In this document: piece after piece, positions 27,334 to 37,300 of the stretch
Layout: every line of letters begins with the position of its first letter
Numbering within the stretch: position 1 is the first letter of the stretch
Origin: Thermoguttaceae bacterium
Lineage (GTDB): Bacteria > Planctomycetota > Planctomycetia > Pirellulales > Thermoguttaceae
DNA length: 59,272 nucleotides
NCBI GenBank assembly: GCA_017939795.1
Contig: JAGBAA010000014.1
Span: 1 to 59,272 of the forward strand
Reading direction: 5' to 3'
The notes under the pieces: model-generated
Seen by the model: only the letters and a program-made list of their open reading frames with translations
Databases searched by the model: none
What the model was told of the DNA's origin: nothing
Translations under genes and position numbers: made by a program

Positions 27334-27545
27334 GGCTCTTCCGGCAATTGTGTACCGAACCAGATCCGATTTGACCACTGAGTCCACAGAAGGATCTGCG
27401 GTGAGATTTCGGCGAAAGGTCCTACGCGCGACGGCACTCTTCGAGAGCCGTCTGGCTGCCCGTCATGTCGTGAACGGCCGAGAGGGAAAAACATTTTGGA
27501 AATTGTTTTTCCCTCTGGACGCTCTTTTCAAAAACTTTTTGATGT
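27334..27545 (+). repeat. Dispersed intergenic repeat, most complete copy
   Basis: It begins 1 bp after the preceding stop codon. The 5' module (GGCTCTTCCGGCAATTGTG, then TACCGAACC) resembles segments near 2.6, 2.8 and 40.75 kb. The 3' module has hairpin 1 at 27430-27452 (GACGGC/GCCGTC, inner CTC/GAG). The linker CTGGCTGCCCGTCATGTC follows. Hairpin 2 at 27482-27515 is GAGGGAAAAAC/GTTTTTCCCTC. It closes with TTCAAAAACTTTTTGATG. The 3' module matches the arrays at 53.5 and 59.1 kb. Confidence 0.85.
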
Positions 27546-27694
27546 TTTGTGTATTTTGAATATTTTTGTGCTTTTCGTGTTTCCCTTCTGTCGGCCGTAC
27601 ATTGGAAACGCCAAAATTTAAACGTCAAGAAAACGTAAAAGTTCTGCTCCTCGGTAAATTTTATGTAAAATTTCCGTCTTTTTTTTCAAATGGG

Positions 27695-27723
27695 TTGACT
27701 TGAAAATCTATATGGTGTACAAT
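27695..27723 (+). promoter_or_regulatory. Promoter of the WD40-like protein gene
   Basis: TTGACT, a 17-bp spacer and TACAAT, about 75 bp upstream of the ATG. Confidence 0.82.
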
Positions 27724-27796
27724 AAAGAGGCGCAGGGAAAACCTGGTCCATTTTTTTGCATTCTCCCGCAGTTCCCATGTTTCCAAGGAGTTCCTC

Positions 27797-29326
27797 ATGA
27801 GCACACGACCTGAGAAGAAATGCCGGATCCTGACGCCATTTTGCGTGTACTGGCTGATCTACATTTGTGTTTTTGCTGGATTTTGGCAGTGGACTTCCAA
27901 TTTTCGGGCATTGCACTCGCTGCACTGTTCCGATGACGGGAAATACGCGCTTGCGTGGACCCATTCGGATCCATTGGGCGAAAATCTTAATCTTTGGGAC
28001 ACGCGGACCGGAGAATATCTCGGAAAAACGTCCCATTCTCTTTCGGCCATCATGTACCAGCCGTACTCAAGATTCATATTTCGCGGCGAGCCCGTTTGCG
28101 TTCAGGATCACCGGCCGAATGAAATACAGAACAGACGGGTGACGCGCTGGACACCGGACCGAAAATTCCGGGTGGACTATTCCCGGGGAAGAGCGGAAAT
28201 ACTCCCTCGCCTTCAGGTGCTCGATGTCCTGACGCGGGAATCGAAAATCGATTTTGAGCTGGAAAAGTGTTTCGATGTTTCCGCCGCGGCCGTTTCCCGC
28301 GGACAGCGCATTGCGTATGCCTACTTTTCGACGAAAGACTCTCAGGCGAAACTCTGGATCCGCTCTTTTGGCGAAGAGGCAGTTCCGCACTACTTCCCGA
28401 TTGCCGAGAGGGGGCTTTACTGTATGGCCTGGTCTCCCGATGAACGATTTCTGGTGCTGGGAGGAAACGAGCTGCTCATCCTCTTCGATACGCTGGCGGA
28501 ATGGACGTGGGAGGATCGAAAGACGGAGCTTCGGGAAATGTTCCGTGGGGAACTCGAAGCGGAATGGGGACTCACCAGCGGCGAGGGCCTTTCAGAAGAC
28601 GCCCGGATCCAGGAAGTGGAAAAGTGCGTCTCTGCCGCACTGCCGTCCGAGGAGATCATGGCCGAGACCAGGCCGCTGAAAGTCGTTTGGGAAACGAGAA
28701 GAGAAACGTCCAGACCGCCCCTTTCCGAAAATGGGAAAAACGGGATCCCGGCTGGTGAAACAGAGAGCGGGGAAACACAGAGTGAAGGATCCCAGAGCGA
28801 AGGATCTCAGAGCGAAGGATCTCAGAGCGATGGATCTCAGAGTGATGGATCTCAGAGTGATGGATCTCAGAGTGATGGATCTCAGAGTGAAGGATCGAAA
28901 ATCGTCTGGCCGTCGAATCTCTACATTTCCAGCCTTCAATGGCTTCCGGACGGCTCGGGGATCGTCGCGCAGATGCAGTCTGATCTTGGGACCTTCGACG
29001 CGAAAACGGGTGAACTTCTCCGGATGTTGAAGATTCCGTCGAGTGTTGGAGAACCCGGAAAAGAATTTCAGTTTTCGTCCGACATGCGGTACTCGGCAGG
29101 CCTGGAGTGGAATGGGAAAGAAGGAAAGAGCGTGCTTGCCGTTCGCGAAGTCGAAACAGGACGGCTGGCCGCGGAATTCCACAAACCGTTTTTCGGCAGG
29201 GTGAAAGAATTCTGCTGGTCGCCCGATGGACGGATGCTCGTCATCCTCCTCACGACCGGGCAGATCCGGACACTTCGGATGCCGGATGGACCGGACGTCG
29301 CCCCGGATCTGAAAGGATCGCATTGA
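27797..29326 (+). CDS. Membrane-anchored WD40/beta-propeller-like protein with Ser-Gln repeat
   Basis: The 509-residue protein has AAGGAG upstream. One N-terminal helix (about 12-30, FCVYWLIYICVFAGFWQW) anchors it. The outer part has propeller-like blades: LHCSDDGKYALAWTHSDP with LNLWDTRTGEYLG; MAWSPDERFLVLGG; LQWLPDGSGIVAQM with LGTFDAKTGELL; and FCWSPDGRMLVILL. The blades are irregular and the family is uncertain. Between blades, at about 330-365, lies a five-residue repeat GSQSD/GSQSE encoded by a 15-bp DNA repeat. It could be a substrate-sensing or scaffold protein. The next gene, a membrane protein, follows 121 bp later. Confidence 0.75.
   Translation: MSTRPEKKCRILTPFCVYWLIYICVFAGFWQWTSNFRALHSLHCSDDGKYALAWTHSDPLGENLNLWDTRTGEYLGKTSHSLSAIMYQPYSRFIFRGEPVCVQDHRPNEIQNRRVTRWTPDRKFRVDYSRGRAEILPRLQVLDVLTRESKIDFELEKCFDVSAAAVSRGQRIAYAYFSTKDSQAKLWIRSFGEEAVPHYFPIAERGLYCMAWSPDERFLVLGGNELLILFDTLAEWTWEDRKTELREMFRGELEAEWGLTSGEGLSEDARIQEVEKCVSAALPSEEIMAETRPLKVVWETRRETSRPPLSENGKNGIPAGETESGETQSEGSQSEGSQSEGSQSDGSQSDGSQSDGSQSDGSQSEGSKIVWPSNLYISSLQWLPDGSGIVAQMQSDLGTFDAKTGELLRMLKIPSSVGEPGKEFQFSSDMRYSAGLEWNGKEGKSVLAVREVETGRLAAEFHKPFFGRVKEFCWSPDGRMLVILLTTGQIRTLRMPDGPDVAPDLKGSH
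28780..28898 (+). repeat. 15-bp tandem repeat inside the WD40-like gene
   Basis: About eight units of GGATCTCAGAGYGAW encode GSQSE or GSQSD. The units are almost identical and keep the reading frame. Confidence 0.92.
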
Positions 29327-29447
29327 GGCACACTTTCGCATTTTCCGCACCCGTTTCCGGCTCGGAGAAATGCCCTGACGCACGCAATGCCAACGTACCT
29401 GCACACTCCCCAACCGCACATTTTGTTTGATTTTAAGGAGACGAACG

Positions 29448-30119
29448 ATGAAAATTGACTTCCGCCGACGTATCCAATTGCCCGCCATCCTTCGGGATCC
29501 CATGTTGTATGCGTTCCTTTGGGAAACTTTCGGCTTTCTTTTTGCTGCGTTCCTGTGGTGCTGCTATGCACATGGAATGAGCAACGGGCACATCAGCTTG
29601 TGGACCGATTTCGGAAAAGTTCTCTGGGTCCCGCCGATCGCCTGCCTGTTCATTTTCGGCCTGCGTCTGCTCATGCCGCGTATTTGGCCGACCCTCCTTT
29701 TTCTCGGACATCTTGGATCCTGCGGGTACCTGGTCTGGAATTTCATTTGGACTCTGGAGCATGGAATGGAGCACGGAAACTTTGCGAACACATTCGGTCT
29801 GCTCATTCTGATCGGCTATTTTTCGCTTCCGACGTGGCTGCTCTGGTTTGAAGTCCGGAAACAGCTGGATCCGGAGTTTTCCGCGATATTTCGCTTTTTC
29901 CGAGGTGCGTCTTCCGTTGAAGCGTCATCTGTAGAAACGTCCGGCACGGATCTGGCAGACGGCGGTCTGGCGGACCAGATGCCCCGGCTCGTTCCTTGGG
30001 ACGATGAGCCGGGCCGGTCAACGCACGTCTCCTGGCGTTTCGAGCTCTGCGTCTTCCTGGTGTTTGCGTCCCTTTGTGCCTGGGTATTCTGGTACTTTGG
30101 GCCTGGCTGGCACGTATGA
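29448..30119 (+). CDS. Multi-pass membrane protein of unknown function
   Basis: The start ATG 29448 has AAGGAG 8 nt upstream; an in-frame start at 29427 lacks one. The product has 223 residues. About four helices lie in the first 140 residues (AFLWETFGFLFAAFLWCCY; VLWVPPIACLFIFGLRLL; LLFLGHLGSCGYLVWNFIW; FGLLILIGYFSLPTWLLWF). A soluble Ser/Glu-rich loop follows, then a last helix (FELCVFLVFASLCAWVFWYF). The family is not recognised. It shares strand and spacing with the WD40-like gene, which suggests a joint unit. Confidence 0.72.
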   Translation: MKIDFRRRIQLPAILRDPMLYAFLWETFGFLFAAFLWCCYAHGMSNGHISLWTDFGKVLWVPPIACLFIFGLRLLMPRIWPTLLFLGHLGSCGYLVWNFIWTLEHGMEHGNFANTFGLLILIGYFSLPTWLLWFEVRKQLDPEFSAIFRFFRGASSVEASSVETSGTDLADGGLADQMPRLVPWDDEPGRSTHVSWRFELCVFLVFASLCAWVFWYFGPGWHV

Positions 30120-30166
30120 TGCGATCCTGGGGGACGGAGCGCGAAAATTCCCGATGTGTGTCCCCC

Positions 30167-30195
30167 TTGAAATTTTTTTCTGCACGGGGTAGAAT
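30167..30195 (+). promoter_or_regulatory. Promoter of the glycosidase-like gene
   Basis: TTGAAA, a 17-bp spacer ending in GGGG, then TAGAAT. It lies about 150 bp upstream of the ATG. Confidence 0.72.
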
Positions 30196-30343
30196 GAATG
30201 GAAGTTCAGGAGCGTGAGCGTTTGGGTATGGCGTTCCGTTTTATTTTGCGAGCCTTCCGCGTTTGTTTCGCCTTTCGTTTGGGAGGTTTCCTGCCGTTTT
30301 CCCTATTTTTTCCATTCCCTTCCTTCATTTTAAAGGTGCCCGC

Positions 30344-32464
30344 ATGAAAAGATCCGCGTTTCTTCTGTTTTGGTGTCTGGTCTGGACATTTTCGGCATTC
30401 GGTTTGTTTGGTTCTTCGGCCCAGGCTGACGGGCAGGGGAAAGAGCCGGTCTGGATCCTGAATCACGGCGATGCTTTTCCCCGGGCGGTCGTGAATCAGG
30501 GGGATCTCATGCAGCAGCTGGGGCTGACCATGCTTCGCACGACGGGGAGCGACACGACGTTTTCGATCCCGATGGAGGAAGAGGAACATTTTTCGGCGGA
30601 AGAACGTCCGTTTCTGGCATTTCGCTGCCGAATGAAAACGAAGCAGAAGATCGGCGGTCTCTTCTTCACGACAGATACGCTCCAGACACTTTCCGACGCG
30701 AGTTTCACTCCGTTTCCGGTACAGGGGGACGGACAGTGGCGCGATCTGGTCTTTGATATGCGGACGGCAAAACATGGAAACTGGAAAGGGACCGTCACGT
30801 CGTTTCGTCTGGATCCGATCAATCCGAGCGATCTGAATGCCGAGATCGAGATCTCTCGGCTGGGATTCTTCCCTTCCGAGGAAACCGCGAAAGCATTTCT
30901 GGCCGATGCGTGCGACCGCCCCGACTACACGCAGGAAACGATCCTGTGCCGGCAGGGGATCCGGTGTCTGATCCCGGGCGGAACGCTTTCAGACGGATGG
31001 AAGGAATCGGAGTTTCTCTTCGAGCGGACTCCGGAGCATGCAGAGGCTGCGCGCAGCGGGATCGCCCTGACAGTCTGCTGCGATGGAAAACCGGTCCCGT
31101 CGTGCGTCAACCGCCGCGGTTTCGTCTGGTACATTGCGGAGAAAGCGGGGCGGTACTCTCTGGAAAAAGTTTCGCCGGAACGTCCCGCAATTCCGCTTCC
31201 CGAGGCGGTTGCCGACCGGTTTGGATGCCGCGTTTCGAGTCCGTTCCCGCCGGAGTATTTCACGCGTGAGCGTATCCGGATCGGAGCCTGGGGGAGTTTC
31301 AATGCGCGATATTTTGATGAACGGCAGCTCCGGGATCTCCGGGACTGCGGGTTTGATCTGCTCATCGCGACGAATGGATCGGCAGCGTCGAGGCACCGCG
31401 GGATGCTCTTCCGGGAATGTGATCGGCTGGGGATCGAGGTCTACATCAATGACGGCGGCTGGCGTTATCCCGAGACCGCCGGGGAAGAGTATTTCGACCA
31501 TCCTTCTTTCTGCGGACACTACATTACCGACGAGCCGGGAACGGATTCCTATCCGCATTTCGGAAAGGCTTGCGGGGAGTACGCCAAAGCGACCGGAAAG
31601 GTCCCCTACATCAATCTCCTTCCAATGTACGCAAACGCCGCCCAGCTGAAATTCGGTGCGCACGCCGCTGCGATCGAGTACTACGATCCGGACCCGGAAC
31701 TTTACCGAAAGTACTGCGAGAGCTATTGCGATCTTGTGCCGACGGATTATATCTGCACGGACATTTACCCTCTGAACTGGCGGAACGGGCTGCGGTACAC
31801 GTATTCGGAGTACATCGAGTCGATCAACGTCATTGCGTCGGTCGCGCGGGAGCGAAATAAGGAATTCTGGTGCTGTATCCAGACATTCGGCTGGATCCCG
31901 TCGAAACGAACGCCGAATGCTGCGGAATTCCGCTGGCAGTGTTATTCGCTCCTCTCTTTCGGCGCACGCGGCATCCTTTGCTGGACGTATGCCCGGCCGA
32001 ATCCGGAACGCACGTCGCTTCTTGACTATCAGGGGAACCGGATGCCCGCATGGTTCGACGCCCGGACGGTCTTTCAGGAGATCCGGAACATTTCGGACGT
32101 TTTCTGCCGCTACCGGAATCTGGGAGCCTTTACGCACAATGCGTCGGAGAAGGTCCCGTACCTTCGCATGACGAATGAGTACCGCGATTTTGAAACGATC
32201 CGCGAGATCTCCTGTCCGGATCCTTTGCTGATCGGCTGTTTTGCGAGGGATGAAGATGAAAAAGACCTGCACGGGACGGCATTCACGCTCGTGAACATGA
32301 CGGAATTGGAAGCGGCGCAGAGTACGCTCGTGAAACTGCGTCTGAACGCGAAAAAGGTGACGTCGTGGCGCAAGGGGATCCCGGAAGTACAGGAACCGGA
32401 CAAAGATGGATCCTACGTTTTCCCGCTGGAGACGGGGGAAGGCGTTTTCGTGACGTGTGAGTAA
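30344..32464 (+). CDS. Secreted glycoside-hydrolase-like TIM-barrel protein
   Basis: The start ATG 30344 has AAAGG upstream and is followed by a signal peptide (MKRSAFLLFWCLVWTFSAFG, cleavage near SSAQA). The product has 706 residues. The N-terminal half looks like beta-sandwich carbohydrate-binding material. From about 305 a TIM-barrel-like region begins (IRIGAWGSFNARYFDERQL). It contains YITDEPGTDSYPHFGK near 394, where the acidic DEP motif resembles an acid/base site of clan GH-A enzymes, and ICTDIYPLNW further on. It ends with a small beta domain (TAFTLVNMTELEAAQSTLV). It probably acts on extracellular polysaccharide. The exact family is not identified. Confidence 0.72.
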   Translation: MKRSAFLLFWCLVWTFSAFGLFGSSAQADGQGKEPVWILNHGDAFPRAVVNQGDLMQQLGLTMLRTTGSDTTFSIPMEEEEHFSAEERPFLAFRCRMKTKQKIGGLFFTTDTLQTLSDASFTPFPVQGDGQWRDLVFDMRTAKHGNWKGTVTSFRLDPINPSDLNAEIEISRLGFFPSEETAKAFLADACDRPDYTQETILCRQGIRCLIPGGTLSDGWKESEFLFERTPEHAEAARSGIALTVCCDGKPVPSCVNRRGFVWYIAEKAGRYSLEKVSPERPAIPLPEAVADRFGCRVSSPFPPEYFTRERIRIGAWGSFNARYFDERQLRDLRDCGFDLLIATNGSAASRHRGMLFRECDRLGIEVYINDGGWRYPETAGEEYFDHPSFCGHYITDEPGTDSYPHFGKACGEYAKATGKVPYINLLPMYANAAQLKFGAHAAAIEYYDPDPELYRKYCESYCDLVPTDYICTDIYPLNWRNGLRYTYSEYIESINVIASVARERNKEFWCCIQTFGWIPSKRTPNAAEFRWQCYSLLSFGARGILCWTYARPNPERTSLLDYQGNRMPAWFDARTVFQEIRNISDVFCRYRNLGAFTHNASEKVPYLRMTNEYRDFETIREISCPDPLLIGCFARDEDEKDLHGTAFTLVNMTELEAAQSTLVKLRLNAKKVTSWRKGIPEVQEPDKDGSYVFPLETGEGVFVTCE

Positions 32465-32482
32465 AATGGAAGAGCTTCCACG

Positions 32483-32569
32483 CGAAATTCACGAAATGAC
32501 GCGGAACTCCTGAGTGTTTTAGGATCTTTCGATCTGCTTGGGGTGTTTTCGGGGCTTTCGTGAATTTCG
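32483..32569. repeat. Perfect 14-bp inverted repeat with 59-nt spacer
   Basis: CGAAATTCACGAAA at 32483-32496 is the exact reverse complement of TTTCGTGAATTTCG at 32556-32569. It lies just after the glycosidase-like gene. No T-run follows, so it is not a classic terminator. The GAATTTCGTGT part recurs in the intergenic regions near 2765 and 53406. Confidence 0.8.
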
Positions 32570-32681
32570 TGTCGGGATGTGTTTCCGTCCGTCTCCATGG
32601 GTCGAGCCTCTCCATTCGTTTTCTCTTCTTCTAAATCTCTGAATTTTTTTATGATTCTTATTTTTTTGAAACTATTACGTA

Positions 32682-32709
32682 TTGACAAAATTTGATTTTA
32701 TTGTATAAT
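32682..32709 (+). promoter_or_regulatory. Promoter of the RND efflux operon
   Basis: A consensus TTGACA, a 16-bp spacer and a consensus TATAAT, 48 bp upstream of the adaptor ATG. Confidence 0.9.
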
Positions 32710-32720
32710 CAGCTCTAATC

Positions 32721-32735
32721 GATTAATTTTTAATC
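32721..32735 (+). promoter_or_regulatory. Candidate operator palindrome of the RND operon
   Basis: GATTAA-TTT-TTAATC is a perfect inverted repeat starting 12 bp after the -10 box, where a bound repressor would block transcription. No regulator gene is adjacent, so the assignment is inference. Confidence 0.45.
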
Positions 32736-32756
32736 CTCATTCAGGAGACATAGTAT

Positions 32757-34364
32757 ATGGTTCGCAAATCCATTTTCAGCCTTGTGTGCGCTGTCCTTGC
32801 CGCGCAGTCTCTTTTTCTGACTGGCTGCAAGAATTCTGAGGGAGAAGCCGCTCCGGAACAGCAGCGGCCCGTCATGCCGGCGCCGCTGGTGACGGCAGAG
32901 AGAGTCGAAGCCTCTATTCCGGAAACGGTCAAGAAATACGTCGGTACGTTTGAAGCGATCGAGACGGTCGATGTCGTGGCGCGCGTTGCCGGGAAAATCA
33001 CGGAAATGAACGTTGAGGAAGGGAAAAACGTTCAGGCTGGCGAACAGCTTTTCAAAATCGAAGACACGGTCTACAAAGCGAATCTTGCTTCTGCAGCCGC
33101 GAGCGTAGCGACGAGTGAAGCGAACATCAAAACGAGTGAAGCGAATCTGAAATCGGCGACTGCCACGGTGGAAGATCTGGAAGCGAAACTGCGTTACGCG
33201 ATCAATAATTATCTGCGCAATACACGACTGTACTGCGGCGACAACGAAGCTCTGAAAGCTCCGTTTACGGCACTTTACGGTGCGGAACTGAACAGTGAAA
33301 CGATCCTTGGCGGTCTGAAAAAGATCAATGAAGTCGTCGCGAATATCGAGATCCCGACGGCGGCTGTTTCGAAAGATTCCTATGAAAACGCGGAAACGAC
33401 CGTGAAGAGTGCCGTCGCCGCTCTGGAAAGCGCCCGCGCCGCCATGCAGGCTGCGGAAGGAACTCTCGGCAGTGCGCGTGCGTCGCTGGACGTCGCGAAG
33501 GCGAAGCTGGAACTTGCGGAGTTCGACAATAAATACACGGTGGTCACGTCGGACATCTCCGGGCGTGTCGGCCGAACGAATACGACGCTGGGCAACTACG
33601 TGACTCCGGCCAGCGGTGCGCTGATCACCGTCACGCAGATGAGTCCGGTCTACGTCCGCTTTTCGATGAGCGAACAGGATTTTGCGGAAATGTTCGGGAA
33701 TGTGCAGAATATGCAGGACAGCCGCATCAAGGTGGAAGTTCAGCTTCTGAACAAAAATCCGAACGGCGTGAATGAAGAAGAAAAAACCAAATTCGCGGTC
33801 AAAACTGACGAAAACGGCAAAAACATGATCTTCCTCGATAACTCGGTCCACACGAACATGGGGGCTGTTTACCTTTGGGCGACGATCGATAACGAGCACG
33901 AAAACTTCAATCCCGGCGGTCTGTGCCGCGTCATCGTGACGAAATTCGGTGCGGAAAAATGTGCGTTCGTCCGCAACACGGCGATCCAGCATGACCCGCA
34001 GGGGACGTTCGTTTATGTCGTTGGAAACGGCAATCTCGTGGAAATGCGCCGCGTGAAGCTCGGTCCTGCCACGGAACAGTACCAGGCGATCCTGCCGAAT
34101 GATGACCTGACCCAGACGGTTCGTGAAGGGGAAGTCGTCGTGACCACCGGCACGCACAAGATCATCATGATGCCGGGTGTCCAGCCGAAAGTCGACCTTG
34201 CGCTTCCGAGCGGTTTGACTGCAGAACAGGCTCCGCTGAACGTCACGGGTGTCGTCGGCGGCGCTCCGGCTGAAAAAATGGCGGCTGCTCCGGTTGAGAA
34301 TGCACCGGCCCAGGCTCCTGCCGAAGAAAAACCGGTTTCCAATGAACAGCCTTCTGAAAACTGA
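32757..34364 (+). CDS. RND efflux periplasmic adaptor lipoprotein (AcrA/MexA type)
   Basis: The 535-residue membrane-fusion protein has AGGAG upstream of its ATG. The lipobox LTGC places the lipid on Cys24. The lipoyl-like half-motifs (VVARVAGKITEMNVEEGKNV; SDISGRVGRTNTTLGNYV) flank a long alpha-hairpin (about 100-255) that includes an unusual insert of about 70 residues around YLRNTRLYCGDNEALKAPF. The beta-barrel and membrane-proximal domains follow. The Pro/Ala/Glu-rich tail is longer than usual. It links the RND pump to an outer-membrane channel; no TolC homologue lies in the window. The pump gene follows by 12 bp. Confidence 0.93.
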   Translation: MVRKSIFSLVCAVLAAQSLFLTGCKNSEGEAAPEQQRPVMPAPLVTAERVEASIPETVKKYVGTFEAIETVDVVARVAGKITEMNVEEGKNVQAGEQLFKIEDTVYKANLASAAASVATSEANIKTSEANLKSATATVEDLEAKLRYAINNYLRNTRLYCGDNEALKAPFTALYGAELNSETILGGLKKINEVVANIEIPTAAVSKDSYENAETTVKSAVAALESARAAMQAAEGTLGSARASLDVAKAKLELAEFDNKYTVVTSDISGRVGRTNTTLGNYVTPASGALITVTQMSPVYVRFSMSEQDFAEMFGNVQNMQDSRIKVEVQLLNKNPNGVNEEEKTKFAVKTDENGKNMIFLDNSVHTNMGAVYLWATIDNEHENFNPGGLCRVIVTKFGAEKCAFVRNTAIQHDPQGTFVYVVGNGNLVEMRRVKLGPATEQYQAILPNDDLTQTVREGEVVVTTGTHKIIMMPGVQPKVDLALPSGLTAEQAPLNVTGVVGGAPAEKMAAAPVENAPAQAPAEEKPVSNEQPSEN

Positions 34365-34376
34365 AAGGACTGAACG

Positions 34377-37300
34377 ATGATTTCTGGTATTTTTATCCAA
34401 AGACCAAAATTCGCCATCGTCATCAGTCTGCTGATGATCCTGGCCGGATGTCTGGTCATCCCAAACATGCCGATCGCGGAGTATCCTGAAGTCGCTCCGC
34501 CGGAAGTCCAAGTCTCGGCCGTCTACCCCGGCGCGAGTGCCGAAGATATTGCCGATACCGTTGCGGCTCCGATCGAATCGCAGATGAACGGTCTGGAAAA
34601 CCTGCTGTACTACAAATCGACGTCCAGCAACACCGGACAGTACAACTTGAGCGTTTACTTCAAATATGGTGCAGACGCCGACATTTCGCAGGTCAACGTG
34701 CAGAATGCTGTTTCCCGCGCGGAACCGGTCCTTCCGCAGGAAGTCATTGCACGCGGTGTTCAGGTCCGCAAGAAATCTTCCGACATGCTTTGCGTGTTTT
34801 CGTTCGAGTCGAAAACGATGAACCTTCGTGACCTGGCGTCCTACGTTAAGATCAACATCATGGATGAAGTCTCCCGTGTTGACGGTATTTCCGACTGCAT
34901 GATGTGGTCCAACGAGTTCTACAGTATGCGAATCTGGCTCGACCCGGCTAAAATGGCCGCGATGGGGATCACGCCAAGTGAAGTTGCTGCTGCCATTCAG
35001 GGGCAGAACGTTCAGGCCGCTGCCGGCTCTGTCGGTATTGAGGCAAGCAACGACCTGATGCAGTACAAGATCAACGTCAAAGGACGTCTCGTGACTGAAG
35101 AAGAATTCGGCAACATCATCGTTCGCTCCGACGGTAAGGGGAACATCGTCAAGATGAGCCATATTGCACGGATCGAGCTTGGGGCTGAATCCTACGCGGC
35201 TCACGGTAAACATAATATGAAGAACTGTGTTCCGGTCGTTATTTTCCGTACGGCAGGCTCCAACGCACTGAATACGGTAAACGGAACGCTGAAGAAGATC
35301 GAACAGCTTCGTCCGGAATTTGAAAAGGCGGGAATCGATTTCTCCATTATTTATAATCCGACGGAATACATCACGATCTCGCTGAAGGAGATCATTCGCA
35401 CGCTGATCGAAGCCCTCGTGCTGGTCATTGCCGTGACGTATCTCTTCCTTCAGGACTGGCGTGCTACGATCATTCCGTCGATCGCCATTCCGGTCGCACT
35501 TATTGGTACGTTCCCGTTCCTGATGGTTCTCGGCTACAGCGTAAATACCCTGACGATGTTCGGTCTGATCCTCGTTATTGGGTCGCTCGTGGATGACGCC
35601 ATCATCGTGGTAGAGAGCGTCATGTCGAACATCGAGGAAGGAATGTCCCCGCGCGAAGCGACGTACAAAAGTATGGGACAGATCACCGGCGCCATCATCG
35701 CGACGACGCTCGTGACGCTGGCCATTTACGTTCCGATCTGCTTCAACGGCGGTATGGTCGGGGTCATTTACAAACAGTTCGCCGTGACGATGTGCGTGGC
35801 TCTGGTCCTTTCCGGCGTCAACGCGCTGACGCTCAGCCCTGCGCTCTGTGTTCTGATCCTCAAGGCAAAGAGCGAAAAGAAAAAACGCAGTATCATGGAC
35901 GTGATCTTCGTCCCGTTCAACTTCGGTCTGGATAAATTCCGCTCGGGATTCCTCTTCTTCAGCGGGATCCTTGTCCGCCGCTCGCTCTTGACGCTGGCGG
36001 TCCTGGGGCTGGTACTTTGGGCGAACGGATCCAAGTTCACGTCCATGCCGACCTCCTTCCTTCCGGAAGAAGATAAAGGCGCCATCATGTGCAACGTGGA
36101 ACTGGCGCCGGGAACCGCACTTTCCGAAACACAGCGGGTCATTAATGCTCTTGAAGAAAGTTTCTTCCATGAGGAAGGGGTGAACGAAACGCTGGCGGTC
36201 GCGGGCTATAGTATGATGGGCGGTCTGGGGGAAAATAACGCGATGCTGATCGTCGACCTTTTGGATTGGGATGAGCGTACGACTCCGGAAATGCAGATCA
36301 ACGCGATCAACGCAAGATTCCAAGCGAAAGCCTCCCAGTTCCCGGAAGCGCGGATCATGTGCTTCAAACCGCCGGCGATCGCCGGTATGGGAACTACGAG
36401 CGGTGCGTCCTTCATGCTCAGCTCTTCCGGCGGCGTGACTGCGGATGAACTCTCCATGATGGGAAAAGTACTCGGCGGTGAACTGATGAGCGATCCGGAA
36501 GTGCAATTCGCCATGACGTCGTACAACTCGGACATGCCGCAGCTTCGTCTGGAGATCGACCGCGAAAAAGCCGAGCTGATGAAAGTTCCGATCTCCGCGA
36601 TCTTCGGAACGCTCCAGAGTCAGCTGTCGTCCTACTACGTGAACGACTTCAACATTCAGGGGTACACGTTCAAGGTCCAGGTCCAGGCTATCGCGGGTGA
36701 GCGAAGTATCATGGACGACGTGAAGAATCTTTACATCCAGAACCTGGAAGGTCAGATGGTACCGGTCACGAGTGTTGCGGACATTCACTTTGAGGTAGGT
36801 CCGCAGACGATCACTCGATTCAACCAGTACATGTCGGCACCGTTTAACGCGACGCTAAAACCGGGAACGCTGAAGAGTTCCGGGGAGTTCATGAAGCAGA
36901 TCAAAGCCGCCAATTCGATCAAACCGAAGGAAGGCGAAGCCACGCGTTACTCCATCAACTGGACGGATATCACGCTTCAGGAAAGCATGAACGAAGGGAA
37001 GATCGTCGGTCTGCTCGCGACGGCCATCGTGTTCGGCTACCTGTTCCTTGTGGCGCAGTATGAAAGCTGGACGATCCCGGTGCCGGTCATGCTCTCGGTC
37101 TCCGTGGCGACGCTCGGCGCTCTGTTGGGTCTGGGACTTTCCCAGCTTGACCTGAGCATTTACGCGCAGCTCGGTCTGCTGATGCTCATCGGTCTGGCGA
37201 GTAAAAACGCGATTTTGATGGTCGAGTTCGCAAAAGTCCAGCACGAAGAAGAAGGCCTGAATATCGTGGATTCCGCTCTGGAAGGCGCAAGTCAGCGATT

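Noticed and set aside
32730..36788. Open frame of 1352 codons on the minus strand
   Set aside because: It is antisense to two well-identified RND genes. Its composition (Arg, His, Asp, Phe) and lack of any motif mark it as a shadow.
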